Origin: Rhodospirillales bacterium
GTDB lineage: Bacteria > Pseudomonadota > Alphaproteobacteria > Rhodospirillales > 2-12-FULL-67-15
Reading direction: 5' to 3'
Length of the DNA stretch: 37,350 bases
NCBI GenBank assembly: GCA_009693905.1
Contig: SHWG01000004.1
Span: forward strand, 1-37,350
Part shown: piece after piece, positions 8,429-17,543 of the stretch
How the letters are laid out: each line of letters opens with the position of its first letter
How positions within the stretch are numbered: the stretch's first letter is position 1
Made by a program: the position numbers and the translations under genes
Notes under the pieces: generated by a model
Told to the model about the DNA's origin: nothing
Database searches by the model: none
What the model saw: only the letters and a program-made list of their open reading frames with translations

Positions 8429-9670
8429 ATGACCAAACGAAACACCTACCGCGCCGGCCCCGACGAAGGGGGCCACTTCGGCATTTACGGCGGGCGCTTC
8501 GTCGCCGAAACCCTGATGCCGCTGATCCTGGAGGTCGAGCGCGCCTACGCGCGCTACAAGGACGAGCCTGAGTTCCTCGCCGAGAAGGCGTACTACTACA
8601 AGCACTACGTCGGCCGGCCGAGCCCGCTTTACTACGCCAAGCGCCTGTCGGAACGGTGCGGCGGGGCAAAAATATTCTTCAAGCGCGAGGATCTCAACCA
8701 TACCGGCGCGCACAAGGTCAACTCCTGCATCGGCCAGATCCTGCTCGCCCGGCGCATGGGCAAAACGCGCGTCATCGCCGAAACCGGCGCCGGCCAGCAC
8801 GGGGTCGCCACCGCCACCGTCTGCGCGCTGTTCGATATTCCTTGCGTCGTTTACATGGGCACGACCGACGTCGCCCGCCAAGCGCCCAACGTTTTCCGCA
8901 TGAAGATGCTCGGGGCCGAGGTGCGCGCCGTGACTTCGGGCTCGGCGACGCTCAAGGATGCGATGAACGAGGCGTTGCGCGACTGGGTCGCCAATGTCCA
9001 TGACACCTATTATCTGATCGGCACCGTCGCCGGGCCGCACCCTTATCCGATGATGGTGCGCGATTTCCAGTCGGTGATCGGCAACGAAACGCGCGAGCAG
9101 ATTTTGGAGCTGGAGGGCCGTCTGCCCGATTCGCTGGTTGCCTGCGTCGGCGGCGGGTCGAACGCCATGGGGCTCTTTTACCCCTTCCTCGACGAGGCGG
9201 ACGTGCGCATCGTCGGCGTCGAGGCTGCGGGCGACGGCATCCGCACCGGCCGTCACGCCGCGAGCATTACCGCCGGCCGGCCCGGCGTGCTCCATGGAAA
9301 CCGCACTTATCTGCTCCAGGATGCGGACGGACAAATCCAAGAAGCGCACTCGATTTCCGCCGGGCTCGACTATCCCGGCATCGGGCCGGAACATTCCTGG
9401 CTCAAGGATGCCGGCCGGGTCGAGTACGCGACCATTACCGATAAAGAGTCGGTCGAGGCTTTCCACCTTCTCACTCGCACCGAGGGAATTATTCCCGCGC
9501 TCGAATCGGCGCACGCGATCGCGCATGCCGTGAAGATGGCGCCGAAGCTGCCTAAGTCCCACCTGATGGTCGTATCCTTGAGCGGTCGCGGCGACAAGGA
9601 CCTCGACACCATCGCTAAAATTTCGGGCCCCGCGAGCGTAGGCGAGCAAAAAAAAGGTCAACCGCCGTGA
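8429..9670 (+). CDS. trpB: Tryptophan synthase beta subunit
   Basis: Condenses indole with L-serine, PLP-dependent, in the alpha2beta2 complex with TrpA. The 413 residues include [15 protein letters not shown] near the N-terminus, HTGAHKVN with the PLP lysine K96, the substrate loop [16 protein letters not shown], the phosphate-binding glycine loop [12 protein letters not shown], and [11 protein letters not shown] near the C-terminus. The stop overlaps the GTG start of trpA (9667-9670), coupling equal synthesis of the two subunits. Confidence 0.98.
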   Translation: MTKRNTYRAGPDEGGHFGIYGGRFVAETLMPLILEVERAYARYKDEPEFLAEKAYYYKHYVGRPSPLYYAKRLSERCGGAKIFFKREDLNHTGAHKVNSCIGQILLARRMGKTRVIAETGAGQHGVATATVCALFDIPCVVYMGTTDVARQAPNVFRMKMLGAEVRAVTSGSATLKDAMNEALRDWVANVHDTYYLIGTVAGPHPYPMMVRDFQSVIGNETREQILELEGRLPDSLVACVGGGSNAMGLFYPFLDEADVRIVGVEAAGDGIRTGRHAASITAGRPGVLHGNRTYLLQDADGQIQEAHSISAGLDYPGIGPEHSWLKDAGRVEYATITDKESVEAFHLLTRTEGIIPALESAHAIAHAVKMAPKLPKSHLMVVSLSGRGDKDLDTIAKISGPASVGEQKKGQPP

Positions 9671-10533
9671 GCCGCGCGCCACACACCCGTCTTGCCCGCC
9701 GGTTCGCCGCGCTCCGCACCGAAGGGCGCGCCGGCCTCGTCACCTTTCTCACCGCGGGCGATCCCGACGCCAAGACGGCGTGGAAAATTCTCAAAGGCCT
9801 GCCCGGAGCGGGCGCGGACGTGATCGAGATCGGGATGCCGTTTTCCGATCCCATGGCCGACGGCCCGGCGATCCAGGCGAGCTCGCTCCGCGCCCTCAAG
9901 GCGGGCCAAACACTCAAGAAGACGATCGGGGTGGTCGCGCGCTTCCGCAAGGCCGACCGCGACACGCCGATCGTGCTGATGGGTTACTTCAATCCGATCT
10001 ATTCCTACGGGGTTGCCAAGTTCCTGAAAGACGCCCGCGCCGCCGGCGTGGACGGGCTGATCGTGGTCGACACGCCGATCGAGGAGGAAGACGAGCTGTG
10101 CGGGCCGGCGCGCGCGGCCGGGCTCGATTTCATCCAACTCGTCGCGCCGACGACCGGCGAGGCGCGCTTGCCCAAGGTATTGGCGCGCGCTTCGGGTTTT
10201 GTCTATTACGTGTCCATCACCGGCATCACGGGGACGCGCTCGGCCGCGGTTTCCGACGTGGCGGGGGCAGTCCGGCGCATTCGCCGCCATACCCATCTTC
10301 CGATCGCGGTCGGTTTCGGGATCAGAACGCCGAAGCAAGCCGCCGAAATCGCGCGCATCGCCGAGGCCGCCGTAGTCGGCTCCGCGCTGATCAACGTGAT
10401 CGCGGACGGACTCGATAAGTCGGACAAGGCGAAAAAAGGACTAGGTCCGCGGGTGCTCGGGCTGGTCACGCGCCTGGCGCGCGGCGTGCGCAGCGCCAAG
10501 AGCGGACGCGGCGCAAAATGGAAAGCCGCGTGA
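9667..10533 (+). CDS. trpA: Tryptophan synthase alpha subunit
   Basis: Cleaves indole-3-glycerol phosphate to indole, which is channelled to TrpB. GTG start inside the trpB stop. Catalytic residues are visible as E54 in [17 protein letters not shown] and D65 at its end. [41 protein letters not shown] and the phosphate site [13 protein letters not shown] follow in order. At 288 residues it is about 15-20 longer than usual because of a basic C-terminal tail (from about residue 262, rich in Lys and Arg). accD starts 1 base after the stop. Confidence 0.97.
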   Translation: MSRAPHTRLARRFAALRTEGRAGLVTFLTAGDPDAKTAWKILKGLPGAGADVIEIGMPFSDPMADGPAIQASSLRALKAGQTLKKTIGVVARFRKADRDTPIVLMGYFNPIYSYGVAKFLKDARAAGVDGLIVVDTPIEEEDELCGPARAAGLDFIQLVAPTTGEARLPKVLARASGFVYYVSITGITGTRSAAVSDVAGAVRRIRRHTHLPIAVGFGIRTPKQAAEIARIAEAAVVGSALINVIADGLDKSDKAKKGLGPRVLGLVTRLARGVRSAKSGRGAKWKAA

Positions 10534-10534
10534 G

Positions 10535-11437
10535 ATGAACTGGCTCAAGAACTTCGTCCGGCCGAAGTTGCGCCAGTTGGTGGGCAAGCCGAAGGACGTG
10601 CCCGACGATCTCTGGCACAAGTGCCCGGCCTGCGGCCAGATGATCTTCCATCGCGAGCTGGAAAAGAACTTACGCGTCTGCCAACACTGCGGCCACCACA
10701 TGCGGCTTTCCGCGCCCGAGCGCTTCGCCATGCTGTTCGACGAGCGCGCGTATCAAACGATCGAGGTCAAGGCCCAGGTGCACGATCCTCTCAAGTTCCG
10801 CGACCAGAAAAAATACGCGGATCGGCTTAAGGACGCCCAAGACAAGACCGGGCACGACGACGCGCTCGCCGTCGCGCACGGGCGGATCGGCGGCTCGCCC
10901 GTCGTTGCCGCCGCGCTCGACTTCGGCTTCATGGGCGGCTCGATGGGCATCGCGGTGGGCGAAGGCCTGCTCGCCGCGGCAAAGCTCGCCAAGGAAAAGC
11001 GCGCACCGCTGATCGCCGTCACATCTTCCGGCGGCGCGCGGATGCAGGAAGGCATCTTCTCGCTGATGCAGATGGTCCGCACGACCATCGCGGTCGAGGA
11101 TCTGAGCGCGGCGCGCATTCCCTATATCGTCGTGCTCGCCGATCCGACCACGGGCGGGGTCTCGGCCTCTTTTGCGATGCTCGGCGACATCGCCATCGCC
11201 GAGCCGGGCGCGATCATCGGCTTTGCCGGCGCCCGCGTGATCGAGCAGACCATCCGCGAGAAACTACCCGAAGGCTTTCAGCGCGCCGAATATCTACTCG
11301 ACCACGGCATGGTGGATATGGTCGTGCACCGCCACGATTTACGCGCGACGCTGGCGAAGCTCCTGCGCCTGCTCGCCGGAAAGCATGACGGCGGCCGGCC
11401 GTCGGCTTACGGCGGCACGCAGACCGCCGCGGGCTGA
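10535..11437 (+). CDS. accD: Acetyl-CoA carboxylase carboxyltransferase beta subunit
   Basis: Transfers the carboxyl group from biotin to acetyl-CoA with AccA, the first committed step of fatty acid synthesis. The N-terminal zinc ribbon has C30-P-A-C33 and C49-Q-H-C52. The crotonase-fold core includes GFMGGSMGIAVGEGL and the oxyanion/CoA segment SSGGARMQEGIFSLMQM, then DPTTGGVSASFAMLGDI and GFAGARVIEQTIREKLPEGFQRAEYLLDHGMVD. 300 residues, normal length. Its placement between trpA and folC is a common proteobacterial arrangement and supports one long transcript. Confidence 0.98.
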   Translation: MNWLKNFVRPKLRQLVGKPKDVPDDLWHKCPACGQMIFHRELEKNLRVCQHCGHHMRLSAPERFAMLFDERAYQTIEVKAQVHDPLKFRDQKKYADRLKDAQDKTGHDDALAVAHGRIGGSPVVAAALDFGFMGGSMGIAVGEGLLAAAKLAKEKRAPLIAVTSSGGARMQEGIFSLMQMVRTTIAVEDLSAARIPYIVVLADPTTGGVSASFAMLGDIAIAEPGAIIGFAGARVIEQTIREKLPEGFQRAEYLLDHGMVDMVVHRHDLRATLAKLLRLLAGKHDGGRPSAYGGTQTAAG

Positions 11438-11449
11438 AAGCCGGGTCGG

Positions 11450-12745
11450 ATGGGCACAAACCCGGGCCCGATTCTCGAACGCCTCACCCGGCTGCATCCC
11501 AAGGTCATCGATTTATCCTTGGGCCGCATCCAGCGGCTGCTGAGTCTCCTGGACAATCCGCACCTGAAACTCGCGCCCGTGGTCCATGTCGCCGGCACCA
11601 ACGGCAAGGGCTCGACGCTCGCCTTCCTGCGCGCGGCACTGGAAGCCTCAGGCCTGCGCGTCCACGTCTATACCTCGCCGCATCTGGTCCGCTTCAACGA
11701 GCGCATCCGCGTCGGCGGCGAAATCATCGCCGATCAAGTGCTCGCCGCCCTGCTCGAGGAATGCGAGGCGGCGAACGCGGGCGAGCCGATCACCTTTTTC
11801 GAGATCACTACCGCCGCCGCCTTTCTCGCTTTCGCCCGCGCGCCCGCCGATATCGTGTTGCTCGAAACCGGCCTCGGTGGACGGCTCGACGCCACCAACC
11901 TGATCCCCCGTCCCGCCGCGTGCGCGATCACGCCGGTTTCCCTCGACCACCAGCACTACCTCGGCGACACGCTCGCCCAAATCGCGGGGGAAAAAGCCGG
12001 GATCCTGAAACCCAGCGTCGGTTGCGCCGTCGCGGCGCAAGCGCCCGCGGCGGCATCCGCCATCGAGACCCGCGCCCGCCAAGTCGGCGCACCCCTCTTT
12101 CTGGAGGGGCGAGATTGGAAGATCGCGCGGCGCGAAAACAGTCTTGAATATACGGATTCGCGCGGCGCCCGCGCGCTGCCCGCACCGTCGCTTCCCGGCG
12201 CGCACCAGATCGGCAACGCCGGCCTGGCGCTCGCCGTGCTGGCACTTCTCGACCAACAGGGCCTCGGCGTTTCCGCGGCGGCGTTGGCGCAAGGGATCGC
12301 GCGCGCCGAATGGCCGGCCCGCTTGCAGCGTCTCACGCGGGGGCCGCTCGCGGCGCTTCTGCCCCAGGGGTGGGAACTCTGGCTCGACGGCGGGCACAAT
12401 CCGGCCGCGGGCGCGGCGCTCGCCGCCGAAGCCGCGATCTGGACGCGGGAGCGTCCGGTGCATCTCGTTTTCGGCATGATCAACAGCAAGGACGTCGCCG
12501 GGTTTCTTGCGCCGCTCGCGCCCCATGTCCGCTCGATTCATGCTATGGCGATCCCGGGCGAAGCCAACGCAGTGCCGGCCGGGACGCTCGCCAAAGTCGC
12601 GCAAGGGCTTGGGCTCGCGGCCCAAACCGCCACCGACGCGGCGGCGGCGATCAGGACCCTGGTCGCGCAAGAGCCCGCGCCGCGGCGAATCCTGATCTGC
12701 GGCTCGCTCTATCTCGCCGGAACCATTTTGGCCGATAACGGCTGA
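11450..12745 (+). CDS. folC: Bifunctional folylpolyglutamate / dihydrofolate synthase
   Basis: Adds glutamate to dihydropteroate and polyglutamylates folates, ATP-dependent, Mur-ligase fold. The 431 residues contain P-loop HVAGTNGKGSTLAFL (47-60, K53), YTSPHLVRFNERI, FFEITTAAAFLAFA, ETGLGGRLDATN with the magnesium/ATP region, and ITPVSLDHQHYLGDTLAQIAGEKAGILK. The C-terminal Mur-ligase domain carries LDGGHNPAA. It starts 12 bases after accD. A 38-base gap leads to gloB. Confidence 0.97.
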   Translation: MGTNPGPILERLTRLHPKVIDLSLGRIQRLLSLLDNPHLKLAPVVHVAGTNGKGSTLAFLRAALEASGLRVHVYTSPHLVRFNERIRVGGEIIADQVLAALLEECEAANAGEPITFFEITTAAAFLAFARAPADIVLLETGLGGRLDATNLIPRPAACAITPVSLDHQHYLGDTLAQIAGEKAGILKPSVGCAVAAQAPAAASAIETRARQVGAPLFLEGRDWKIARRENSLEYTDSRGARALPAPSLPGAHQIGNAGLALAVLALLDQQGLGVSAAALAQGIARAEWPARLQRLTRGPLAALLPQGWELWLDGGHNPAAGAALAAEAAIWTRERPVHLVFGMINSKDVAGFLAPLAPHVRSIHAMAIPGEANAVPAGTLAKVAQGLGLAAQTATDAAAAIRTLVAQEPAPRRILICGSLYLAGTILADNG

Positions 12746-12783
12746 TCGTTTATGCTGGCTTTCCGCCAACGGAGGATTCTTTC

Positions 12784-13575
12784 GTGATCGTCGAACAGAT
12801 CTGGATCGCCAACAATTACCGCAATTTCAACTATCTGGTCGCGTGTCCGGAAACCGGCGAGGCGCTGGCGATCGACCCGCTCGATCATCGGAAATGCCTG
12901 GGCGTGGCCAAGGACCGTGGCTGGACCATCACCCAGGTGCTCAATACCCACGAACACGGCGATCACATCGGCGGCAACCGCTTCGTGATCGAGGCGACCA
13001 AAGCGAAGCTGCTCGCCCATAAGAACGCCAAGGACAGCATTCCGGGGATGGACCGGGGGCTTGCCGCGGGCGACGCGATCAAGGTCGGCCGCACCGTGAA
13101 ACTCCAAGTCCTGGACACGCCCGGCCACACCATGAGCCACGTCTGCCTGCTGGCGCACGCGGGCCAGCCCGCTCTCTTTTGCGGCGACACCCTGTTCAAC
13201 GCCGGCGCCGGCAACTGCCACAACGGCGGGCACCCGAAGGAGCTCTACCGCACTTTCGCCAGCCAGCTTTATGCGCTCCCCGACGATACCCTCATCTTTC
13301 CCGGCCACGACTATATCGAGAACAATCTCAAATTCACGTTGGATCGGGAGCCCGACAACGCGCTCGCCGCCGAGATGCTGAAGAGCGCCAGCACCCAGTC
13401 GCCCGAACAGCGGGTTCCCACCACCATCGGCGTCGAGAGAATGGTCAACACATTCTTTCGACTCTCAAGCCCGAGCGTGATCCGCGCTTTGCGCGAGGCA
13501 TTTTCCGATCTGTCCGAAAAACCTGATCCGGAAGAAGTGTTCCTGCGCCTCCGTCAGTTGCGCAACGATTGGTGA
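12784..13575 (+). CDS. gloB: Hydroxyacylglutathione hydrolase (glyoxalase II)
   Basis: Hydrolyses S-lactoylglutathione to lactate and glutathione, completing methylglyoxal detoxification. Metallo-beta-lactamase fold with the binuclear metal motif T-H56-E-H58-G-D60-H61, then DTPGHTMSH, FCGDTLFNAG and FPGHDYIENNL supplying the remaining ligands. The C-terminal glutathione-binding helical part ends LRNDW. GTG start with a clear Shine-Dalgarno GGAGG at 12771-12775, 8 bases upstream. It is the last gene before the bidirectional terminator. Confidence 0.96.
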   Translation: MIVEQIWIANNYRNFNYLVACPETGEALAIDPLDHRKCLGVAKDRGWTITQVLNTHEHGDHIGGNRFVIEATKAKLLAHKNAKDSIPGMDRGLAAGDAIKVGRTVKLQVLDTPGHTMSHVCLLAHAGQPALFCGDTLFNAGAGNCHNGGHPKELYRTFASQLYALPDDTLIFPGHDYIENNLKFTLDREPDNALAAEMLKSASTQSPEQRVPTTIGVERMVNTFFRLSSPSVIRALREAFSDLSEKPDPEEVFLRLRQLRNDW

Positions 13576-13580
13576 AAAGA

Positions 13581-13611
13581 AAAAAGCCCGGCCGAGAGGC
13601 CGGGCTTTTTT
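13581..13611. terminator. Strong bidirectional intrinsic terminator between gloB and trxA
   Basis: GCCCGGCC and GGCCGGGC form an 8-bp GC stem around a GAGA tetraloop. It is flanked by an A-run on the left and a T-run on the right, so it works in both directions and closes the two convergent operons. Confidence 0.93.
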
Positions 13612-13630
13612 ATGTATCGAGATTCGATTC

Positions 13631-13948
13631 TCAGATCACCGATTCTATCCATTCCTTGAGCTTGTTCTTGGGCAGCGCGCCGACCTTGGTCGCGGCGACC
13701 TCGCCGCCCTTGAAGATCATCAACGTCGGGATTCCGCGCACGCCGTAGCGGGACGGCGCGACCGGGTTCTCGTCGACATTGAGCTTGGCGATCGTCACCC
13801 GCCCGTTCAACTCGGTGGCAATCTCCTCGAGCGCCGGGGCGATCTGCCGGCAGGGACCGCACCATTCGGCCCAGAAATCCACCAGCACTGGGCCTGAGGA
13901 TTTGAGAACATCGGCGTCGAACGAGGTATCGCTGATCTGCTTGGGCAT
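13631..13948 (-). CDS. trxA: Thioredoxin
   Basis: Small disulfide reductase of the cytoplasm. The 105 residues have the active site W-C30-G-P-C33-R, the cis-proline P74 in [11 protein letters not shown], and FWAEW before the active site. A Shine-Dalgarno-like AAAGG precedes the ATG. It is the last gene of the minus-strand run headed by tsaE; a 70-base gap separates it from addA, so it may also have its own promoter. It ends at the terminator shared with gloB. Confidence 0.97.
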   Translation of the reverse strand: MPKQISDTSFDADVLKSSGPVLVDFWAEWCGPCRQIAPALEEIATELNGRVTIAKLNVDENPVAPSRYGVRGIPTLMIFKGGEVAATKVGALPKNKLKEWIESVI

Positions 13949-14018
13949 GGGGACCTTTATCTTTTGGAAACGGCGGGATGGCGTGGCACCGGAAATCTAG
14001 GTGCGGGGTCGGGGCGCG

Positions 14019-17000
14019 TCAACCCCGCGCCGGCGGATTTGATTCGGGCGCGAATCGGTCGAGCGCGGCGTCCGACAACTCCATGATTCGCGGCCCTTCG
14101 GTCCAAAGCAGAACGCAGCGGATCGCGCGCCCCGGAAAGACCCGCGCGAGCAGCGCCCGGTAAAGCGCCATCTGGCGGAGATAGACTTCGGGCACCTGCG
14201 ATTCGTTCGCGGGCGCCTGGCGGTGGGTCTTGTAATCGAGGATAAAGACCGAATCGGACAAAACCGCCAACCGGTCGACCTGTCCGGAGACGACTGTCGC
14301 CCCGATCGCGCCCGTGATCGGCACCTCGGCCCGGCTTTCCGGCCCGAACAGATGCGCGAACGCGGGATCGGCGATGACCGCAAGGGCTTCGGCCGCGAGC
14401 CGCGCGCGCATCTCGACGTCCAAATCGGCCGCGGCGTGTCCGAGCCAGCGTTGCGCCGCCGCGACACGCCGCTCCGGCGCGACATCCGGTAGATACTGCA
14501 ACAACCGATGCAAGAGCGTTCCGCGCCGGAAGCGAAGACCCCCGTCCGGCCCGAGCGGCGAAGGCAAACCCGGCTCGTCCCCAGGCGGGCGGGAGGGCGC
14601 GAGCGGACGCGCCGGCACCGGCTCCGGCGGGGCCGCCCCGCGCGCCCAATCCGGCAGCGGCTCGGGCGTTTTGCCCATGGCCCGCGCCTTGTCATCGGGC
14701 TCGGCGTCCTTGATCTGGGGCGTGACGAGGCGCAGCACGCTTGCGCCCGCGGTCTCCCCGGCCTCATGGAGGATGGGATCCTCGGTCTCCGTGGCGATGC
14801 CTGCGAGTCCGGCGCGAATCAATTCGTACCAGTTGCCTTCGGACGGCGCGTTCTTTCCCCGCCAGCCGCAAATGTAGAGCCGGTCCTCGGCCCGGGTCAT
14901 GGCGACGTAGAGCAAGCGGCGGAACTCGTTCGCGCCAAGCACGGCCGCCCGCGCCCGCTCGGATTCGGCGACGTCCTCGGCGAAGGCGCGCCGGGGCGGC
15001 CAAAGAAGGATTTCAGACGAGGCCTCGCCGGCCGTCGGATCATTCGCCGCCTCGGTCCAGAAGAACTTCGGCCCCTTGGTCGGCACCTGCATCGTGTCGG
15101 GTAAAAACACCACCGGCGCTTGCAATCCCTTGGCGCCGTGAATCGTGATCACGCGCACCGCGTCGGTCGCCCCATGTTCGAGGTCGCGCTTGACTTCGAC
15201 CGCGCCGCGCTCGAGCCAATGCAAAAACCCCTCAAGCGAGGGCGGATGCGCGCGCTCGAACCCGAGCGCCAAATCGAGGAACACCGTGAGCGGATCGTCG
15301 GCGTCGGGGCCGAGCCGGGCGCGCAGCTTCTCCCGCCCGCGCCCGCGCCCGAGAATATCGGCGTAGAACTCGAAGGGCGGCACAAAGTCGGCCCGCGCCA
15401 GCAGGCCGCGAAGCTCGTCGCGGGCGCGCGCAAACGCCGCGTTTTCGCCGGCCAGCGCGTTCAACGCCCGCCACAGGCTTCCGTCCCGCTTATGGGCGAG
15501 GTGAAAAAGATCGTCTTCCGTCAATCCTACCAACGGACCCTTGAGCACGGTTGCGAGCGTGAGATCGTCCTCGGGCAGAAGAGCAAAACGCCCGAGCGCG
15601 ATCAGATCCATGACCGCGAGGTGTTCGGTCAGGACCAGGCGGTCGACTCCGGCGACGGGGATGTCGAGCTTCTTGAGGGCGCGCACCAGCGCGTCCACGA
15701 ACCCGGTCCGGCGTCGGACCAGCACCATCACGTCGCCCGGTCGAATCGGGCGATCGCGCGAGGGCAGCATCTCGCCGTCGCGCACCATGCGGGCAATGCG
15801 CCGGGAGATCAGGGAGGCCAAGCGCACTTCGGGCGAATCGCCCCGCGTCCGCTCGACCGGGGGCTTCCACGCCGGGGGATCGTCGGACGGCCGCGGCTCG
15901 ACCGGCGGCCACAATTCCACCAGCCCGCCTTGCCCGGCGCGGGAAGCTTTGTGGCGGATTGGCACGTCGTCGAGATTGACGCCGCTCGCCGCCTCGGGCC
16001 GCGCGAAGACCGCGTCCACGGCGTTCAACACCGCGGCCACGGAACGGAAGTTGGCATTCAGTTCAACCGTCCGGAAAGGACGCAGGGCGGCGCGGGCCTT
16101 GGCCCCGAACATGTCTCGCATGGCGAGGAACGCGCCCGGGTCCGCGCCCTGGAATCCGAAAATGGATTGCTTCACGTCGCCGACGGCGAAGACCGTGCGC
16201 GGGCTCAGATCCAAGGCCTCGTGCCGGCCGAGCCCGGCGAAGAATTCGGCGGCGAGGGCGGCAACGACGCGCCATTGTTCGGGATTGGTGTCCTGGGCCT
16301 CGTCGATCAGGATGTGGTCGATGCCGCCGTCGAGCTTATAGAGCACCCAAGACGCGTTGCCCTGGGTCGCCAGCAACCGCTCGGCGGCGTGGATCAGGTC
16401 GTCGTAATCCAAGAGCGCCCGGGCGCGCTTGAGGCGGGCATAAGTCGCGAGCAACGCCTCGGCGAGCGCCAAGAGTCCGGCGGTCGCCGCCGCCGTCTCC
16501 GCGGCGCGGCGGCGGAACACGGCCGCGAGCAGTCGCGCCGCCTCGCCGTCCAGAATACTCTCGATCCCGGCGGCATTGGCCGCGATTTCCTGGGTCGCGA
16601 GCCGGGCGCGCACCTTCGGCATGTCGCCCGAGAAAGTGAGGAACAGATCCGCGTAGGCGTCGAAGGTCTCGGCCCGGGACGCGGGCGCGGACGCAAGCCA
16701 GCGGGCGATTCCTTCGCCCCGCTCGGTGTCCGTTTTTTTCGCGCTCGCCCGCAACGCCTCGGCCGCGAGTTTCAGTCCGAGCCGATCGAACGCCCGGTCG
16801 GCGCAGGCTTCGCCGATAATCGCGACCGGCGTCTCATCGGGGCCGAGCCCGAGCACGCGGCCGAGCGCCGCGACCGCGCCCGCGCCCGAGCCGAAACGGC
16901 GAAACATGCGATCGAGCCTTCCCCGCGCCCGGGCGATCTCCGCCATCAGTTCGGCGAACGTATCTTCGTCGACGTGGCGCGTCACCTGGGCGAGCGCGGC

Positions 17001-17543
17001 GCGAAGTTCTCCGTCCGGCGCGCTTTGCGCCAGGCCGAGCACTTCCTCGCGCGCAGCCTCGAGCATTTCCTCGGCGTCGCGCTCGTCCATGAGCGCGAAG
17101 TGCGGCGCGATGCCGGCTTCGAGCGGGAACCGCCGGAGCAACGACTGGCAGAAGGCATGAATGGTCTGGATCGGCATCCCGCCCGGGACATCGAGCACGC
17201 GGGCGAACAACCTGCGGGCGCGGTTTTTCTCCGCCACGCTTGCCGGCCGTCCGAGCAGCGCGGCGGTTTCTTTTTCGAGATCGGCCTCCGCCATCGCCGC
17301 CCACGGCCCAAGCCGCTCGGCGATGCGGCTCGCCATCTCGGCGGCGGCGGTCTTGGTGAAAGTGAGCGCAAGGATGCGCTCGGGCGCGATCCCTTCCAAC
17401 AGCAACGCGAGAATCCGCTCGGTCAGAACCTTGGTCTTGCCGGTGCCGGCCGAGGCCGCGACCCAAACCGAGGCCGCCGGATCGGACGCAAGCCGCTGGT
17501 TTGCGGCCGGATCGGATTCGGCGGCGCGCGCGGGCGGGATCAC
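14019..17543 (-). CDS. addA: Double-strand-break repair helicase-nuclease AddA
   Basis: Subunit A of the AddAB helicase-nuclease that processes double-strand breaks for RecA loading, replacing RecBCD. GTG start at 17543, overlapping the addB stop by 4 bases; the upstream open frame inside addB is not used. 1174 residues. Q-motif NQRLASDP near 15, Walker A AASAGTGKT (29-37), UvrD-type motifs including FTKTAAAEMASRI, Walker B LIDEAQDTNPEQW near 412, FAVGDVKQSIFGFQGADP, TIHGAKGLQAPVV and LLYVAMTRAEDRLYICG. The C-terminal RecB-type nuclease has QVDR (D1090) and ILDYKTHR (D1103, K1105). A complete enzyme is expected. Confidence 0.97.
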   Translation of the reverse strand: MIPPARAAESDPAANQRLASDPAASVWVAASAGTGKTKVLTERILALLLEGIAPERILALTFTKTAAAEMASRIAERLGPWAAMAEADLEKETAALLGRPASVAEKNRARRLFARVLDVPGGMPIQTIHAFCQSLLRRFPLEAGIAPHFALMDERDAEEMLEAAREEVLGLAQSAPDGELRAALAQVTRHVDEDTFAELMAEIARARGRLDRMFRRFGSGAGAVAALGRVLGLGPDETPVAIIGEACADRAFDRLGLKLAAEALRASAKKTDTERGEGIARWLASAPASRAETFDAYADLFLTFSGDMPKVRARLATQEIAANAAGIESILDGEAARLLAAVFRRRAAETAAATAGLLALAEALLATYARLKRARALLDYDDLIHAAERLLATQGNASWVLYKLDGGIDHILIDEAQDTNPEQWRVVAALAAEFFAGLGRHEALDLSPRTVFAVGDVKQSIFGFQGADPGAFLAMRDMFGAKARAALRPFRTVELNANFRSVAAVLNAVDAVFARPEAASGVNLDDVPIRHKASRAGQGGLVELWPPVEPRPSDDPPAWKPPVERTRGDSPEVRLASLISRRIARMVRDGEMLPSRDRPIRPGDVMVLVRRRTGFVDALVRALKKLDIPVAGVDRLVLTEHLAVMDLIALGRFALLPEDDLTLATVLKGPLVGLTEDDLFHLAHKRDGSLWRALNALAGENAAFARARDELRGLLARADFVPPFEFYADILGRGRGREKLRARLGPDADDPLTVFLDLALGFERAHPPSLEGFLHWLERGAVEVKRDLEHGATDAVRVITIHGAKGLQAPVVFLPDTMQVPTKGPKFFWTEAANDPTAGEASSEILLWPPRRAFAEDVAESERARAAVLGANEFRRLLYVAMTRAEDRLYICGWRGKNAPSEGNWYELIRAGLAGIATETEDPILHEAGETAGASVLRLVTPQIKDAEPDDKARAMGKTPEPLPDWARGAAPPEPVPARPLAPSRPPGDEPGLPSPLGPDGGLRFRRGTLLHRLLQYLPDVAPERRVAAAQRWLGHAAADLDVEMRARLAAEALAVIADPAFAHLFGPESRAEVPITGAIGATVVSGQVDRLAVLSDSVFILDYKTHRQAPANESQVPEVYLRQMALYRALLARVFPGRAIRCVLLWTEGPRIMELSDAALDRFAPESNPPARG

